Part shown: piece by piece, positions 35,582 through 44,849 of the stretch
Layout of the letters: each line of letters starts with the position of its first letter
Position numbering within the stretch: the first letter of the stretch is position 1
Assembly: GCF_965230735.1 (NCBI RefSeq)
Contig: NZ_OZ246016.1
Location: forward strand, 3,891,600 to 3,955,599
Length of the DNA: 64,000 nt
From: Motiliproteus sp965230735
Lineage (GTDB): Bacteria; Pseudomonadota; Gammaproteobacteria; Pseudomonadales; Balneatricaceae
Direction of reading: 5' to 3'
Position numbers and translations under genes: made by a program
The notes under the pieces: generated by a model
What the model was told of the DNA's origin: nothing
What the model saw: the letters and a program-made list of their open reading frames with translations, nothing else
Databases searched by the model: none

Positions 35582-36023
35582 TGATCTGTCTCCATCTGCT
35601 ATTTCTACTTTGCTTAAAGGTGATGGGGGCACCCAGCGAGAAGCTTCATAGCCTGTTTGTTATTGTTCTACTGCCCGTTTAAGCGTGTCCCGGTCGGTTA
35701 TTCCGACTCTCATCACGCTTTTCACGTAGTTTGAATATACGTCAGCCAGCGGTCGAAACTACCCCAACGCGGGGTTATTGACATGACAATCCAAAAGAGG
35801 TAGAGAGCAGATTCTCCAGCTTCAACAGCAACCTCATCTCACTTAGCCAACCGATAATATTCAATGTAAACAGGATGTTATCTAATACCTTCGCTGAAAG
35901 AACCGCGATCCTACCCCGCGTCACTGCTTAAGGCTGCAATCAAATCTCACTCAACAGCCAGCAGAAAAAAGTGATCACATTTCTGTTAACATCGGTCAAA
36001 ACCCTTACGCACCAGCCACCGAT
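35582..36023. other. Divergent control region potF / GntR gene
   Basis: The 442-base AT-rich gap holds a GTGATCACATT site (35971-35981) near the GntR start and a small hairpin ACCCC-AACGC-GGGGT (35761-35775). Promoters for both directions must lie here, but none is clear enough to place. No second copy of the 11-mer was seen near potF. Confidence 0.5.
35971..35981. promoter_or_regulatory. Candidate GntR operator, copy 1
   Basis: GTGATCACATT, with an 8-bp palindromic core GTGATCAC, lies 43 bases before the GntR start. The identical 11-mer precedes the aminotransferase gene, which suggests one regulator acts on both. It is not a CRP site, since the half-sites lack the six-base spacer. Confidence 0.55.
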
Positions 36024-36734
36024 ATGACCAAACAACCGCCGTTAAATATCAGCCTTCCCCAGCGCCAGCCCTCCCAAACCGTCACACAGTGGGCCTATCA
36101 GAGCTTGAGAAACGCCCTGATGGTCGGACAGATCCCTCCCGGCAGGGCCCTGACGATCCGTGGCCTGGCCGATCTGCTCGGCGTCAGCCCGATGCCGGTC
36201 CGGGAAGCCTTGCGACAGCTGGCCGCAGAAAATGCACTGGAAATTCTCGGCAACCGCCGGGTAACCGTGCCGCAGATGACGGCAATGAAGTTCACCGAGC
36301 TCTGCGAGACCCGGATCGCCCTTGAATGTCACGCCGCCCTGCGGGCACTCCCCTATGTCGACAATGAACGTCTGGAGCAGTTACGCCAACTGGATCTGGA
36401 GATCGATCAGGCCCAGAAGGGCGGCGAGCTGGAGCAGATCAACCGCCTCAATCAGCGCTTCCATCGCCTGCTCTACGGAGCCAACCCGCACCAGATCACG
36501 CTACCGCTGATCGAGAGCTTGTGGCTGCAACTGGGCCCCTTCGTCCGACTGGCCACTCAGCAACTGCAGGACCACTACCTGATTGATCGCCACAAAGAAG
36601 CGATCACCGCGATTGAGCGCCAGGACAGTCTGGCCCTGCAACTGGCCATCGCCTCCGACATCCGTGATGGACTGGCCTTCGCCGGAACCCCGGAAATGCT
36701 GCAGCGCTTCCTACAAACCGCCGCCGGCGAATAG
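36024..36734 (+). CDS. GntR family (FCD) regulator, likely of polyamine use
   Basis: The 236-residue protein has an N-terminal winged helix (about 22-88; PPGRALTIRGLADLLGVSPM, PVREALRQLAAE) and an all-helical FCD ligand domain with ELCETRIALE and the metal-binding His of NRLNQRFHRLLYGAN. It stands between the polyamine transporter and the putrescine catabolic genes. That position and the shared GTGATCACATT sites suggest it is their local repressor. The ligand is unknown. Confidence 0.85.
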   Translation: MTKQPPLNISLPQRQPSQTVTQWAYQSLRNALMVGQIPPGRALTIRGLADLLGVSPMPVREALRQLAAENALEILGNRRVTVPQMTAMKFTELCETRIALECHAALRALPYVDNERLEQLRQLDLEIDQAQKGGELEQINRLNQRFHRLLYGANPHQITLPLIESLWLQLGPFVRLATQQLQDHYLIDRHKEAITAIERQDSLALQLAIASDIRDGLAFAGTPEMLQRFLQTAAGE

Positions 36735-36783
36735 ACCAACCTGCCCCAAACGGGGCATAGGGTCCGTTTGACAACTCAAATTT

Positions 36784-36794
36784 GTGATCACATT
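36784..36794. promoter_or_regulatory. Candidate GntR operator, copy 2
   Basis: The second GTGATCACATT lies 108 bases before the aminotransferase start, within the 167-base gap after the GntR gene, inside TTTGTGATCACATTA. Confidence 0.55.
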
Positions 36795-36901
36795 ATCGAG
36801 CCACGGTTATCGCACCCGATTCGACACCCGTGACGATAATGCACCCGATTCTGACTGCCGGTTTCAAACCTTAAATCCGCCGGCCAGCCAAGGAGAAAAC
36901 C

Positions 36902-38293
36902 ATGACCAATAACATCGAGCTACACCAAGACACCCGCGACATCCAGGCCACAGACGCCGCCCACCATCTCCATCCGTTCACCAACAGCGGCGCCCTGAAC
37001 GCCAAAGGCGCCCGGGTCATCACCCGCGCCGACGGCGTCTACCTGTGGGACAGCGAAGGCCACAAGATCCTCGACGGTATGGCCGGACTCTGGTGCGTCA
37101 ACATGGGCTACGGTCGCCAGGAATTGGTCGATGCGGCGCAACAGCAGATGCAGACCCTGCCGTACTACAACACCTTCTTTCAGACCACCCATATGCCGGC
37201 TGCTGAACTGGCCAAAGAGCTGGCCAGTGTCACACCGGACGATCTCAACCATATCTTCTTTGCCGGTTCCGGCTCCGAAGCGGTCGATACCATCCTGCGC
37301 CTGGTACGTCAGTACTGGGTGATCAAGGGTAAGCCCTACCGCAACATTGTCATCAGCCGAAACAACGCCTACCACGGCAGCACCCTGGCCGGCACCAGCC
37401 TAGGCGGCATGGGCGGCATGCACAAACAGGGTGCACCGCTGGTACCGGGCATCGAACATATCCGTCAGCCCTACTGGTACGGTGAAGGCGCCGACATGAG
37501 CGAAGAGGACTTCGGCAAGGCCTGCGCCAAGGCACTGGAAGACAAGATTCTCGCCGTCGGACCGGATAACGTCGCCGCCTTTATCGGCGAGCCGATTCAG
37601 GGCGCCGGTGGTGTCATCGTACCGCCGAGCAACTACTGGGCCGAGATCCAGAAGATCTGCAACAAGTACGACATCCTGCTGGCCGCCGACGAGGTGATCT
37701 GCGGCTTCGGACGCACCGGCAGCTGGTTCGGCAGCCAAACCCTGGGCATCAAGCCGGATATCATCTCGATGGCCAAAGGCATGTCGTCCGGTTACCTGCC
37801 GATCTCGGCTGTCGCGGTAGGCGGACGGATCGCCAACGCGCTGATCGAGCATGACGACGACTTCAACCACGGTTTCACCTACTCCGGCCACCCGGCCGCT
37901 GCCGCCGTAGCACTGGCCAATATCCGCCTGATGAAGCAGGAAAACATCATCGATTATGTCGCCAACGATATCGGTCCCTACTTCCAACAGCAGCTGCAGG
38001 AAAAACTGGCCGACCATCCGCTGGTGGGTCGGATCGATGGCGTCGGCTTGGTCGCCGGCATGGCGCTGGTTAAAGACAAGGAGACCCGAGAGCTGTACCC
38101 GGAAGATATCGATATCGGCACCATCTGCCGCGATCACTGCTTCAGCAACGGTCTGATCATGCGTGCCACCGGCAGCCGTATGGTGCTGTCACCGCCGCTG
38201 GTCATCACCCGTGACCAGGTCGACGAGCTTTGCGACAAAGCCCGCCAGTGCCTTGATCTGACACTGGAAAGCGCTCGCAAACTGGGTTATTAA
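36902..38293 (+). CDS. spuC: Putrescine--pyruvate aminotransferase (SpuC-like)
   Basis: This class III PLP aminotransferase moves an amino group from putrescine or a related diamine to pyruvate, giving 4-aminobutanal. The 463-residue protein closely follows Pseudomonas SpuC: MAGLWCVNMGYGRQELV, FAGSGSEAVDT (PLP phosphate), the AADEV Asp263 and the PLP-lysine Lys292 in SMAKGMSSGYLP. It precedes the aldehyde dehydrogenase by 37 bases. Related beta-alanine or taurine aminotransferases are an alternative. Confidence 0.88.
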   Translation: MTNNIELHQDTRDIQATDAAHHLHPFTNSGALNAKGARVITRADGVYLWDSEGHKILDGMAGLWCVNMGYGRQELVDAAQQQMQTLPYYNTFFQTTHMPAAELAKELASVTPDDLNHIFFAGSGSEAVDTILRLVRQYWVIKGKPYRNIVISRNNAYHGSTLAGTSLGGMGGMHKQGAPLVPGIEHIRQPYWYGEGADMSEEDFGKACAKALEDKILAVGPDNVAAFIGEPIQGAGGVIVPPSNYWAEIQKICNKYDILLAADEVICGFGRTGSWFGSQTLGIKPDIISMAKGMSSGYLPISAVAVGGRIANALIEHDDDFNHGFTYSGHPAAAAVALANIRLMKQENIIDYVANDIGPYFQQQLQEKLADHPLVGRIDGVGLVAGMALVKDKETRELYPEDIDIGTICRDHCFSNGLIMRATGSRMVLSPPLVITRDQVDELCDKARQCLDLTLESARKLGY

Positions 38294-38330
38294 GCAAGAC
38301 CCCCAAGCGGTCCAAGACAGAGAGTAATTC

Positions 38331-39818
38331 ATGAAAAGCTATTCCGAATGGCAGCAACTCAGCCAGACGCTGAAGGTTCGCCACCAAGCCTATATCGACG
38401 GCCGCTTTGTCGATGCGATCAGCGGTGAGACCTTCCCGTCGATCAACCCGGCCAATGAACAGAAGCTGGCCGATGTCGCCAATTGCGACAGCGCCGATAT
38501 CGACGCCGCTGTCGCCAGCGCCAAACGGGCTTTCGATGCCGGCGTCTGGTCGGGCCTGCCACCCAAGCAGCGAAAGAAGATCCTGCTGAAATTGGCACGA
38601 CTGATCGAACAGCACGGCGATGAGCTGGCGCTGACCGACACCCTCGATATGGGCAAGTCGATCTCGGAGATGGTCAATATCGACATTCCCGACAGCATTG
38701 ACTGCTTCGAGTGGAGCGCCGAGTCGATCGATAAGGTTTACGGCGAGATCGCCCCGACCGGCGACGACACCCTGGTGCTGATCGAGCACAACCCGGTCGG
38801 CGTGGTTGGAGCCATCACTCCCTGGAACTACCCGCTGATGATGGTGGCCTGGAAGATCGCCCCGGCGCTGGCGGCCGGCAACTCGGTGGTACTGAAACCG
38901 TCTGAGAAAGCCCCGCTGAGCGCCTTGCGACTGGCCGAGCTGGCCACCGAAGCGGGTCTGCCCGACGGCGTGCTGAATATGGTTCCCGGCTTCGGCCACA
39001 CCGCCGGCAAGGCGCTGGCGCTGCACATGGATGTCAACGTACTGGCGTTCACCGGCTCCAGCCGGGTCGCCGCGATGCTGATGGGCTACGCCGGTGAATC
39101 CAACATGAAGCGGGTCTGGATCGAGGCCGGGGGCAAATCTCCCAACCTGATCTTTGATGACTGTGACAACCTCAAACGGGCCGCTGCCACGGCAGCGGCA
39201 GCGATCTTCTCCAACCAGGGTGAAGTCTGCATCGCCTGTTCCCGGATCTACGTACAGAAGTCGATCAAACAGGAGTTTATGGCGGCGCTACTCAAGGCGG
39301 CCGAACGTTTCCAGCCCGGCGATCCTCTGGATCCGGCCACCAACATGGGGCCCCTGGTCGATGGTGCCCAGCTGGCCACGGTTGAGCGCTATATCCGCTC
39401 GGCACTCGAAGAGGGCGGTCAGCCGCTGCTGGGCGGTGTGCCGGAGTACAAGGATGGTCAAGGCTACTATGCCACCCCCACCATCATCGACGGTGCCCAT
39501 AACGAGATGACCTTCGTGAAGGAGGAGATCTTCGGTCCGGTTCTGGCCGTGTGCGAGTTCGAAACCGAAGAGGAAGCGATCGCCCTGGCCAACGATTCCC
39601 AATATGGACTGGGAGCATCGGTCTGGACCTCTAACCTGTCCCGGGCCCACCGGGTCAGCCGCCAACTGCAGAGCGGTATGGTTTGGGTTAACACCTGGGG
39701 CGAAGGCGACACCACGGTACCTTTCGGTGGCGTCAAGGCCTCCGGCAACGGTCGTGACAAGTCGCTTCATGCGATGGAGAAATACACCGATATGAAGAAC
39801 GTTTTCATTCGCTTGTAA
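38331..39818 (+). CDS. Aldehyde dehydrogenase of polyamine catabolism (PuuC/KauB type)
   Basis: The 495-residue NAD(P)-dependent enzyme would oxidise 4-aminobutanal (or its gamma-glutamyl form) to the acid. It has the PWNYPLMMVAWKIAPALAAG motif (164-183), the general base Glu265 in EAGGKSPN and the nucleophile Cys300 in NQGEVC. The C-terminus has the PFGGVKASGNGRDKSLHAME oligomerisation segment. It forms an operon with the aminotransferase and is followed by a strong terminator. Confidence 0.9.
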   Translation: MKSYSEWQQLSQTLKVRHQAYIDGRFVDAISGETFPSINPANEQKLADVANCDSADIDAAVASAKRAFDAGVWSGLPPKQRKKILLKLARLIEQHGDELALTDTLDMGKSISEMVNIDIPDSIDCFEWSAESIDKVYGEIAPTGDDTLVLIEHNPVGVVGAITPWNYPLMMVAWKIAPALAAGNSVVLKPSEKAPLSALRLAELATEAGLPDGVLNMVPGFGHTAGKALALHMDVNVLAFTGSSRVAAMLMGYAGESNMKRVWIEAGGKSPNLIFDDCDNLKRAAATAAAAIFSNQGEVCIACSRIYVQKSIKQEFMAALLKAAERFQPGDPLDPATNMGPLVDGAQLATVERYIRSALEEGGQPLLGGVPEYKDGQGYYATPTIIDGAHNEMTFVKEEIFGPVLAVCEFETEEEAIALANDSQYGLGASVWTSNLSRAHRVSRQLQSGMVWVNTWGEGDTTVPFGGVKASGNGRDKSLHAMEKYTDMKNVFIRL

Positions 39819-40139
39819 AGATCCGATTCCGAGACAAAAAAACGCGACCCCAGGGTCGCGTTTTTTTTCGTCCGCTGCGCCCGTTCTCCACGGACTTCTC
39901 TGCATTTTTCAGCGCTAACGGCCAATTTATCCAACAGCACGCCAATAGCGTAAATTATTTTAATAGAAACAATCTGCAAGAAAAAATACTCCTATTTTAA
40001 CAACAAATAGCTACTTTTAATCTCTACCCCGTATCGGGTATACGACCTTCGTCTTTATCAAGGTAGCCTCAAACCGCTCCCCTTTTGCTCAAAATCCAAG
40101 CAAAAAAATAACAACCTTGATTACTTACGAAGGGAAAAA
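39819..40139. other. Intergenic region before the TorF-type gene
   Basis: The 321 bases contain the terminator of the upstream operon, then an AT-rich stretch (about 39950-40139) that should hold the promoter of the outer-membrane protein gene. No RNA gene or conserved site was recognised. Confidence 0.5.
39842..39869 (+). terminator. Terminator after the aldehyde dehydrogenase gene
   Basis: ACGCGACCC-CA-GGGTCGCGT is a perfect 9-bp stem followed by eight T. Confidence 0.93.
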
Positions 40140-40847
40140 ATGATGAAAAAAACCGTTGCCAAGTCTGCTCTGGTATCTGCACTGCTGCTTGCCTCAAGCG
40201 CCTCCATGGCAGAGATTTCTGCCAACATTAGCCTGACCAACGACTACCGCTATCGCGGCATCTCACAGAGCGCGGAAAACACCGCCGTCCAGGGCGGTTT
40301 CGACTATGCCCATGACTCGGGTCTGTTCGTCGGCACCTGGGCCTCCAACGTCGATTTCGGATCGGGAGACAACACCAATATCGAGCACGACATCTATGTC
40401 GGCTATTGGGGTGAAATCAACGAAGATCTGAGCTACGACGTCACCTTCTACCGCTACATCTACTCCGGCTCCAGTGGGCAGAACTACAACGAGATCAGCG
40501 TCGGGGTCGATTATATGGGCGCCCGCCTAGCCTACTGGAACGCCTGGGATTACTTCGGCGGTGACAACACGCTGGAATACCTGGAAGCCAACTACAGCCT
40601 GGATCTGCCGGAAGAGATCAGCCTGACCCTGCACGCCGGTTACAACTTCGGTGATGAGCTCAAGGCCGATAACAGCGAGTACATCGATTACTCCGTCAGC
40701 CTGTCCAAGACCGTGGCTGAAGTTGACCTGTCACTGACCTACATGGACACCGATATCGACGACGATGATGCCTACTTCGGCAAGGTAAAATCCGGCGCCA
40801 ACGCCAACCAATCGGCACTGGTATTCAGTATCTCGAAATCGTTCTAA
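40140..40847 (+). CDS. TorF family outer-membrane protein (putative porin)
   Basis: The 235-residue precursor has a signal peptide (MKKTVAKSALVSALLLASSA, cleaved near SMA-E) and alternating aromatic strands ending in Phe (SALVFSISKSF), typical of a small beta-barrel. It begins with ISLTNDYRYRGISQS, the mark of the TIGR02001/TorF family, which is of uncertain function. The mature protein is rich in Asp, Tyr and Asn. A start at 40143 is also possible. A terminator follows. Confidence 0.88.
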   Translation: MMKKTVAKSALVSALLLASSASMAEISANISLTNDYRYRGISQSAENTAVQGGFDYAHDSGLFVGTWASNVDFGSGDNTNIEHDIYVGYWGEINEDLSYDVTFYRYIYSGSSGQNYNEISVGVDYMGARLAYWNAWDYFGGDNTLEYLEANYSLDLPEEISLTLHAGYNFGDELKADNSEYIDYSVSLSKTVAEVDLSLTYMDTDIDDDDAYFGKVKSGANANQSALVFSISKSF

Positions 40848-40881
40848 CAACGATTTCCATCAAATTCTGAATGGCATAAAA

Positions 40882-40905
40882 AAACGCGGCCTTGGCCGCG
40901 TTTTT
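40882..40905. terminator. Bidirectional terminator between torF-type and cold-shock genes
   Basis: AACGCGGCC-TT-GGCCGCGTT with A-runs and T-runs on the two sides serves both convergent genes. Confidence 0.92.
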
Positions 40906-40927
40906 CTGTCTGGATCTGGCGAACAGA

Positions 40928-41389
40928 TCAGGCGATCACCGAGACATCCTCGGCCTGAAGGCCCTTGTCGCTCTCGACCACTTCGAACTTGACCCGCTGC
41001 CCCTCACTCAAGGAGCGGTGTCCGGTGCCACGAATGGAGCGGAAGTGGACGAAGACATCATCACCCTGGTCACGGGTGATAAAACCGAATCCCTTGGTCA
41101 CATTGAACCACTTCACCACACCACCTTCGCGGTCATCATTGGCTTCGCTGGCCGAAATCACTTCGGCGCCACCGTTGACGCGGGAAGAGGAGCCCTGAGA
41201 GGCGCTGCTGGCACCGGATGCCGAAGCCGCCGTCAGCAGGCTGGCGATCAGGGTCAGAACGAACACCGTACCCATCGCCGCCACGACATTTTCAGAGGGG
41301 AGTTTGAGCATCATGCTGTGGATCACACCGACGGCTGCCGCCACCACACCGCTGTAAACGGCGCCTAGTAACATTGTCTTTGTTTTCAT
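40928..41389 (-). CDS. Membrane-anchored cold-shock domain protein
   Basis: The 153-residue protein joins two hydrophobic segments (about 5-25 and 35-58) and a Ser-rich linker to a C-terminal cold-shock domain (88-153). The nucleic-acid motifs are intact: KGFGFI (99-104) and VFVHF (112-116). Free Csp proteins are only about 70 residues and cytosolic. This one would hold an RNA- or ssDNA-binding domain at the inner membrane. The ATG at 41389 is used because the hydrophobic segment follows directly. The ribosome site GAGAAG is modest. Confidence 0.85.
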   Translation of the reverse strand: MKTKTMLLGAVYSGVVAAAVGVIHSMMLKLPSENVVAAMGTVFVLTLIASLLTAASASGASSASQGSSSRVNGGAEVISASEANDDREGGVVKWFNVTKGFGFITRDQGDDVFVHFRSIRGTGHRSLSEGQRVKFEVVESDKGLQAEDVSVIA

Positions 41390-41616
41390 TATAAACTTCT
41401 CACAATTTTCACGATTAGTAACAGTCACGCCCCATCAGATTTACGCTGGGGTATCGCTACGGTATAGCTAGTAAGAGATTCGATACGCCGAAACTTCGCC
41501 GGTATCGAACCGACTCCCGGAAGCGGCGCCAGCTGAACGGCGGGATCCGGAAGATAGCCTTTATATACCGATTCTCAAGACAAGATTCAACAGCTTAGCT
41601 AGATGGAGAGACGGCC

Positions 41617-41838
41617 GTGGAGCCTAATGAGAGCCTCGAAGATCAACTGATCGAACTGCAAACCCGCCAGGCGTTTCAGGACGACAGCATCCAGTCGCTC
41701 AGTGATGAGCTGGCCAAGCAACAGCTGGAGATCGAACGTCTGGGACAGATGGTGAAACTACTGTCCGAGCAGCTCAAACAGGTCGGCACCGGTCCGACCA
41801 GCAATCCGGCCGACGAGCCACCACCGCCCCATTATTGA
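41617..41838 (+). CDS. slyX: SlyX family protein
   Basis: SlyX is a small coiled-coil protein of unknown function, first noted beside slyD. The 73-residue protein is almost all heptad-like helix (LEDQLIELQTRQAFQDDSIQ) and ends with the conserved PPPHY. The start is GTG at 41617 with GGAGAG 6-8 bases upstream. slyD is not adjacent here. Confidence 0.92.
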   Translation: MEPNESLEDQLIELQTRQAFQDDSIQSLSDELAKQQLEIERLGQMVKLLSEQLKQVGTGPTSNPADEPPPPHY

Positions 41839-41879
41839 GCCGTTAGCGCAGCGTTAAGACAACAGGATTCGGGGCAGCG

Positions 41880-42692
41880 CTATTTCATCGCCTTGAGGGT
41901 ATAGATATCGAAACGACCTGACTTGCCTTCCAGGCTGTAGCTTGGCTTTCGGGAACCCAGGGTCGGTGCCTTGCGTGGACGTTTCACCACCACCCGATAT
42001 TCCGCCTTGGCCAACGCCAACTCCAACAGCTCGTCGGCATCCTCGTCCGCTCCCACCAGCGTCCTGAACAGCAGCATCTCTTTCTTCACCTGGGCCGACT
42101 TGCTGCTGTGGGGAAACATCGGATCCAGATAAACCACTTCCGGATGCGGGTCACAGTTCGCCAGCCACTGGCTGGCCGCGCCCTGGTAGAGCCGCATCCG
42201 GGCGACAATCTCGCCGACTTCCGAGTCGAACGCCGCCCGACGCAGCCCGTCCTCGAGCAGCAGCGCCACCACCGGCATCCGCTCAACCATCTGGACTTCG
42301 CACCCCAGCCCGGCCAGAACGAAGCTGTCACGTCCAAGGCCAGCCGTCAGGTCCGCCACCCGCGGTCTGACCCCCGGCTTGATGCCGATCGCCTTGGCGA
42401 TCTGTTGACCACTACCGCCACCAAAACGACGACGGTGGGCCACCGCGCCGGCCAAGAAATCAACCTGCACCGGCCCCGGCGCCTTGGGCCCGGTTTGCTG
42501 CAACGCCAACCCCCGGGAACCAACACGGAGCAGCATCGCCACCTCGTCTAACTGCTGCGGATCGGTGTCCACCGGACAGACCGGAAGATGTAACTGATCG
42601 GCCAACTGCTGGGCACGCTCGCAATCCGTCTCGGACTCGGGCCAGAGTTGCAACGACAGCTCAGACAATGAGCAGGAAGAATCAACAACCAT
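41880..42692 (-). CDS. rsmJ: 16S rRNA m2G1516 methyltransferase
   Basis: RsmJ methylates N2 of G1516 in 16S rRNA with S-adenosylmethionine. The 270-residue protein has the SAM-binding VADLTAGLGRDSFVLAGLGC and the catalytic VYLDPMFPHSSKSAQVKKEM. An N-terminal domain of about 75 residues precedes the methyltransferase fold. The start at 42692 is ATG. It is convergent with slyX. Confidence 0.92.
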   Translation of the reverse strand: MVVDSSCSLSELSLQLWPESETDCERAQQLADQLHLPVCPVDTDPQQLDEVAMLLRVGSRGLALQQTGPKAPGPVQVDFLAGAVAHRRRFGGGSGQQIAKAIGIKPGVRPRVADLTAGLGRDSFVLAGLGCEVQMVERMPVVALLLEDGLRRAAFDSEVGEIVARMRLYQGAASQWLANCDPHPEVVYLDPMFPHSSKSAQVKKEMLLFRTLVGADEDADELLELALAKAEYRVVVKRPRKAPTLGSRKPSYSLEGKSGRFDIYTLKAMK

Positions 42693-42726
42693 TTTAGGGA
42701 ATCAAGGCAGCGCGTTAAGCCGACGC

Positions 42727-43035
42727 TTAAGCATAGGTATCAACACCGACCCATTCGGCTTCACCCGGGGTGAAACTCAGGGTCGCATTGGTCAGATAGG
42801 TATCCACCGCCTGCTGACCGGATAACGGCAGTTGGCGGTCGGTGGAGTAGAAACCGGCACCGGCACTCTGCTCAGCCCGCGCGGCGGTGATCCCGGCGGC
42901 CAGCTCGAACGGGATCGTCGCCTGTCGTTCCTCGGAGCCGGATGATTCACGATCCGACGGTGCCGCCACGGAGGTCGACGGCTGGCCGGTCCGTTTCGGT
43001 AGCTGAGGAAAATTAAAGGACGCGTCGATCCGCAT
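42727..43035 (-). CDS. Small conserved-looking hypothetical protein
   Basis: This 102-residue protein starts MRIDASFNFPQLPKRTGQ. It has a polar, disordered middle and ends with QQAVDTYLTNATLSFTPG and GVDTYA. Short proteins with the same pattern (a DTYL-like helix and a GVD-Y-A/V end) are common next to core genes in Pseudomonas and relatives, but I know of no function. It has no signal or membrane segment. The ribosome site is weak, so the start is tentative. Confidence 0.65.
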   Translation of the reverse strand: MRIDASFNFPQLPKRTGQPSTSVAAPSDRESSGSEERQATIPFELAAGITAARAEQSAGAGFYSTDRQLPLSGQQAVDTYLTNATLSFTPGEAEWVGVDTYA

Positions 43036-43131
43036 TCAGGCAAAGTCCAGATTAGGGCTTGATATCGTGTTTCACAGGATTCTAGCTGAGCCGACAGCCG
43101 ATGCAAACCAATCAACGATCAGCGAAAGTAA

Positions 43132-43950
43132 TCAGAGACTGAAATAGACCCCAAGCAGCAGCAAGCCCAGCAGCAACCGGTAGATCACAAAGGGGGTCAT
43201 GCCGATGCGACTGATCAGCTCCATAAACAGATGGATACACAGATAAGCACTGACGCAGGAGAGCCCCGCCCCCAACGCCACGTCGCCCCAGGGCGCATCG
43301 GATCCCTGTTCGATCAATTCCAGCGTCTTGAACAGCCCCGCGGCCAGGATTAGCGGCGCCGACAGGAAGAACGAGAATCGCGCCGCCGCCCGCCGGGTCA
43401 GCCCCAACATCAAGCCGGCGGTAATGGTGATGCCCGAACGGGAGGTTCCGGGAATCAACGCGATCGCCTGGTAGCAGCCGATGATCAGCGCATCTTTAAG
43501 CCCCAGCTGGCCAACCCGGCGCGTCTCGGAGCGGCGCAGATCGGCAAACCACAACAGCGCACCGAAGATCAGCGTGGTCGCGGCGATCACCAGCATCGAG
43601 CGCAGATGCTGCTCGATCAGGTCGTTCAGCAGCAAGCCGGCAACACAGGCCGGAATGGTACCGATAATAACCGCCCAGGCCAGCCGGCTATAGCGACCAC
43701 TGCGTTTTTGCCCCTGCCGTAGCGGTAGCAGCGAGCCAAGCCAGCCCCAGCCGAGCAACACAAAATCACGCCGAAAATAGAGCAACACCGCCGCCAAGGT
43801 ACCCACATGCACCGCCACATCGAACGCCAGCCCCTGGTCGGGCCAACCCAGCACCTGGGATGGCAGAATCAGGTGGGCCGAGCTGGAGATCGGCAGGAAT
43901 TCGGTCAATCCCTGAATCAACGCCAGCAGCAGGATATAACTCAACGCCAT
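43132..43950 (-). CDS. uppP: Undecaprenyl-diphosphatase UppP (BacA)
   Basis: UppP dephosphorylates undecaprenyl diphosphate to recycle the lipid carrier of peptidoglycan and other glycans; excess gives bacitracin resistance. The 272-residue polytopic protein has the family motifs LALIQGLTEFLPISSSAHL (9-27) and the second GTSRSGITITAGL with its catalytic Ser and Arg. About eight membrane helices are seen. It starts 2 bases after tsaB ends, so the two are probably co-translated. Confidence 0.96.
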   Translation of the reverse strand: MALSYILLLALIQGLTEFLPISSSAHLILPSQVLGWPDQGLAFDVAVHVGTLAAVLLYFRRDFVLLGWGWLGSLLPLRQGQKRSGRYSRLAWAVIIGTIPACVAGLLLNDLIEQHLRSMLVIAATTLIFGALLWFADLRRSETRRVGQLGLKDALIIGCYQAIALIPGTSRSGITITAGLMLGLTRRAAARFSFFLSAPLILAAGLFKTLELIEQGSDAPWGDVALGAGLSCVSAYLCIHLFMELISRIGMTPFVIYRLLLGLLLLGVYFSL

Positions 43951-43952
43951 GC

Positions 43953-44696
43953 TCAGCCCTCGCCCTTTTTCTGAGCGGGTTTCTGATCCGCCTTCTTCTG
44001 CTCACCCTTCTTTTTAGCCACATCATCACGCAGGTAGACCGGCAGCGCCTGCTCCGGCAGCACCCCCTGCCCGGCGGCGATCATCGCCGCGCCCAGCTCG
44101 GCAATCGCCGCCGCCCGGGGTTCGGGTAACGGATCGATCGTCTCGACCCAGGCCAGCACTGAAGCCGGCAAGCGATCCCGGTAATTCCAGCCCGAGCCGA
44201 CCCCGACCCAGCGCCCCTGGGCAAACAGAGTGTCCTCTTCTATATGCTCCGGCGGACAGACCCGTTCATCGGCGACCAGTAGCGGCAGCCCAGTATCCGT
44301 GTCGAAGCGATAGGCGCCCCAATAGAGCTCATCCATCCGCGCATCGATCGCCGCCAAGGCTCCCTCCAGCTCCGGGTTACCATGCCGAGCCTGCAGCGCC
44401 AGTGCTGCCAGGGTCGAGACCGGCGCCACCGGCAGGTTCGCCCCGAAAGCCAGTCCCTGAGTCACCCCGGTACAGATCCGCAGCCCAGTGAAAGAGCCGG
44501 GGCCACGGCCGAACGCGATACCGTCCAGTTGTTTGAGCGACAAACCGGCCTGATCCAGCATCTGCTGCACCATCGGCAGCAACAGCTGGGTGTGCTGACG
44601 CGGCAGATCGCGGAAGTCTTCGCGGACTTCACCGTCGAGCCAGAGCGCGACCGAACAAGCCTGGGTAGAGGTATCTAGGGCAAGAATTTTGGACAT
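43953..44696 (-). CDS. tsaB: tRNA t6A synthesis protein TsaB
   Basis: TsaB partners TsaD and TsaE in making N6-threonylcarbamoyladenosine at tRNA position 37. The 247-residue ASKHA-fold protein has LALDTSTQACSVAL at the start and GIAFGRGPGSFTGLRIC in the middle. A Lys/Gln-rich tail of about 22 residues (DDVAKKKGEQKK onward) exceeds the E. coli length (231). It is the upstream partner of uppP. Confidence 0.95.
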   Translation of the reverse strand: MSKILALDTSTQACSVALWLDGEVREDFRDLPRQHTQLLLPMVQQMLDQAGLSLKQLDGIAFGRGPGSFTGLRICTGVTQGLAFGANLPVAPVSTLAALALQARHGNPELEGALAAIDARMDELYWGAYRFDTDTGLPLLVADERVCPPEHIEEDTLFAQGRWVGVGSGWNYRDRLPASVLAWVETIDPLPEPRAAAIAELGAAMIAAGQGVLPEQALPVYLRDDVAKKKGEQKKADQKPAQKKGEG

Positions 44697-44849
44697 GGGG
44701 ATGCGACGCCATCGCTGATGAAGGTAAAGTTTGAAAGGCGCAATTCTAGTAATCCGGCGCTTAAAATGCGAGGCAAATAGCGTTGTTCAAGCCTGGTTGC
44801 CCAGGGTTGCAGTGCTCGTGAGATAAGAAAAAGATACTTGCGCTGAGCT

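Noticed and set aside
36783..36793. CRP site reading of TGTGATCACA
   Set aside because: CRP needs TGTGA-N6-TCACA; here the half-sites overlap without the spacer.
39767..39979. Minus-strand 70-codon open frame over the aldehyde dehydrogenase end and terminator
   Set aside because: It runs through a strong terminator and into the dehydrogenase coding region and has no recognisable domain.
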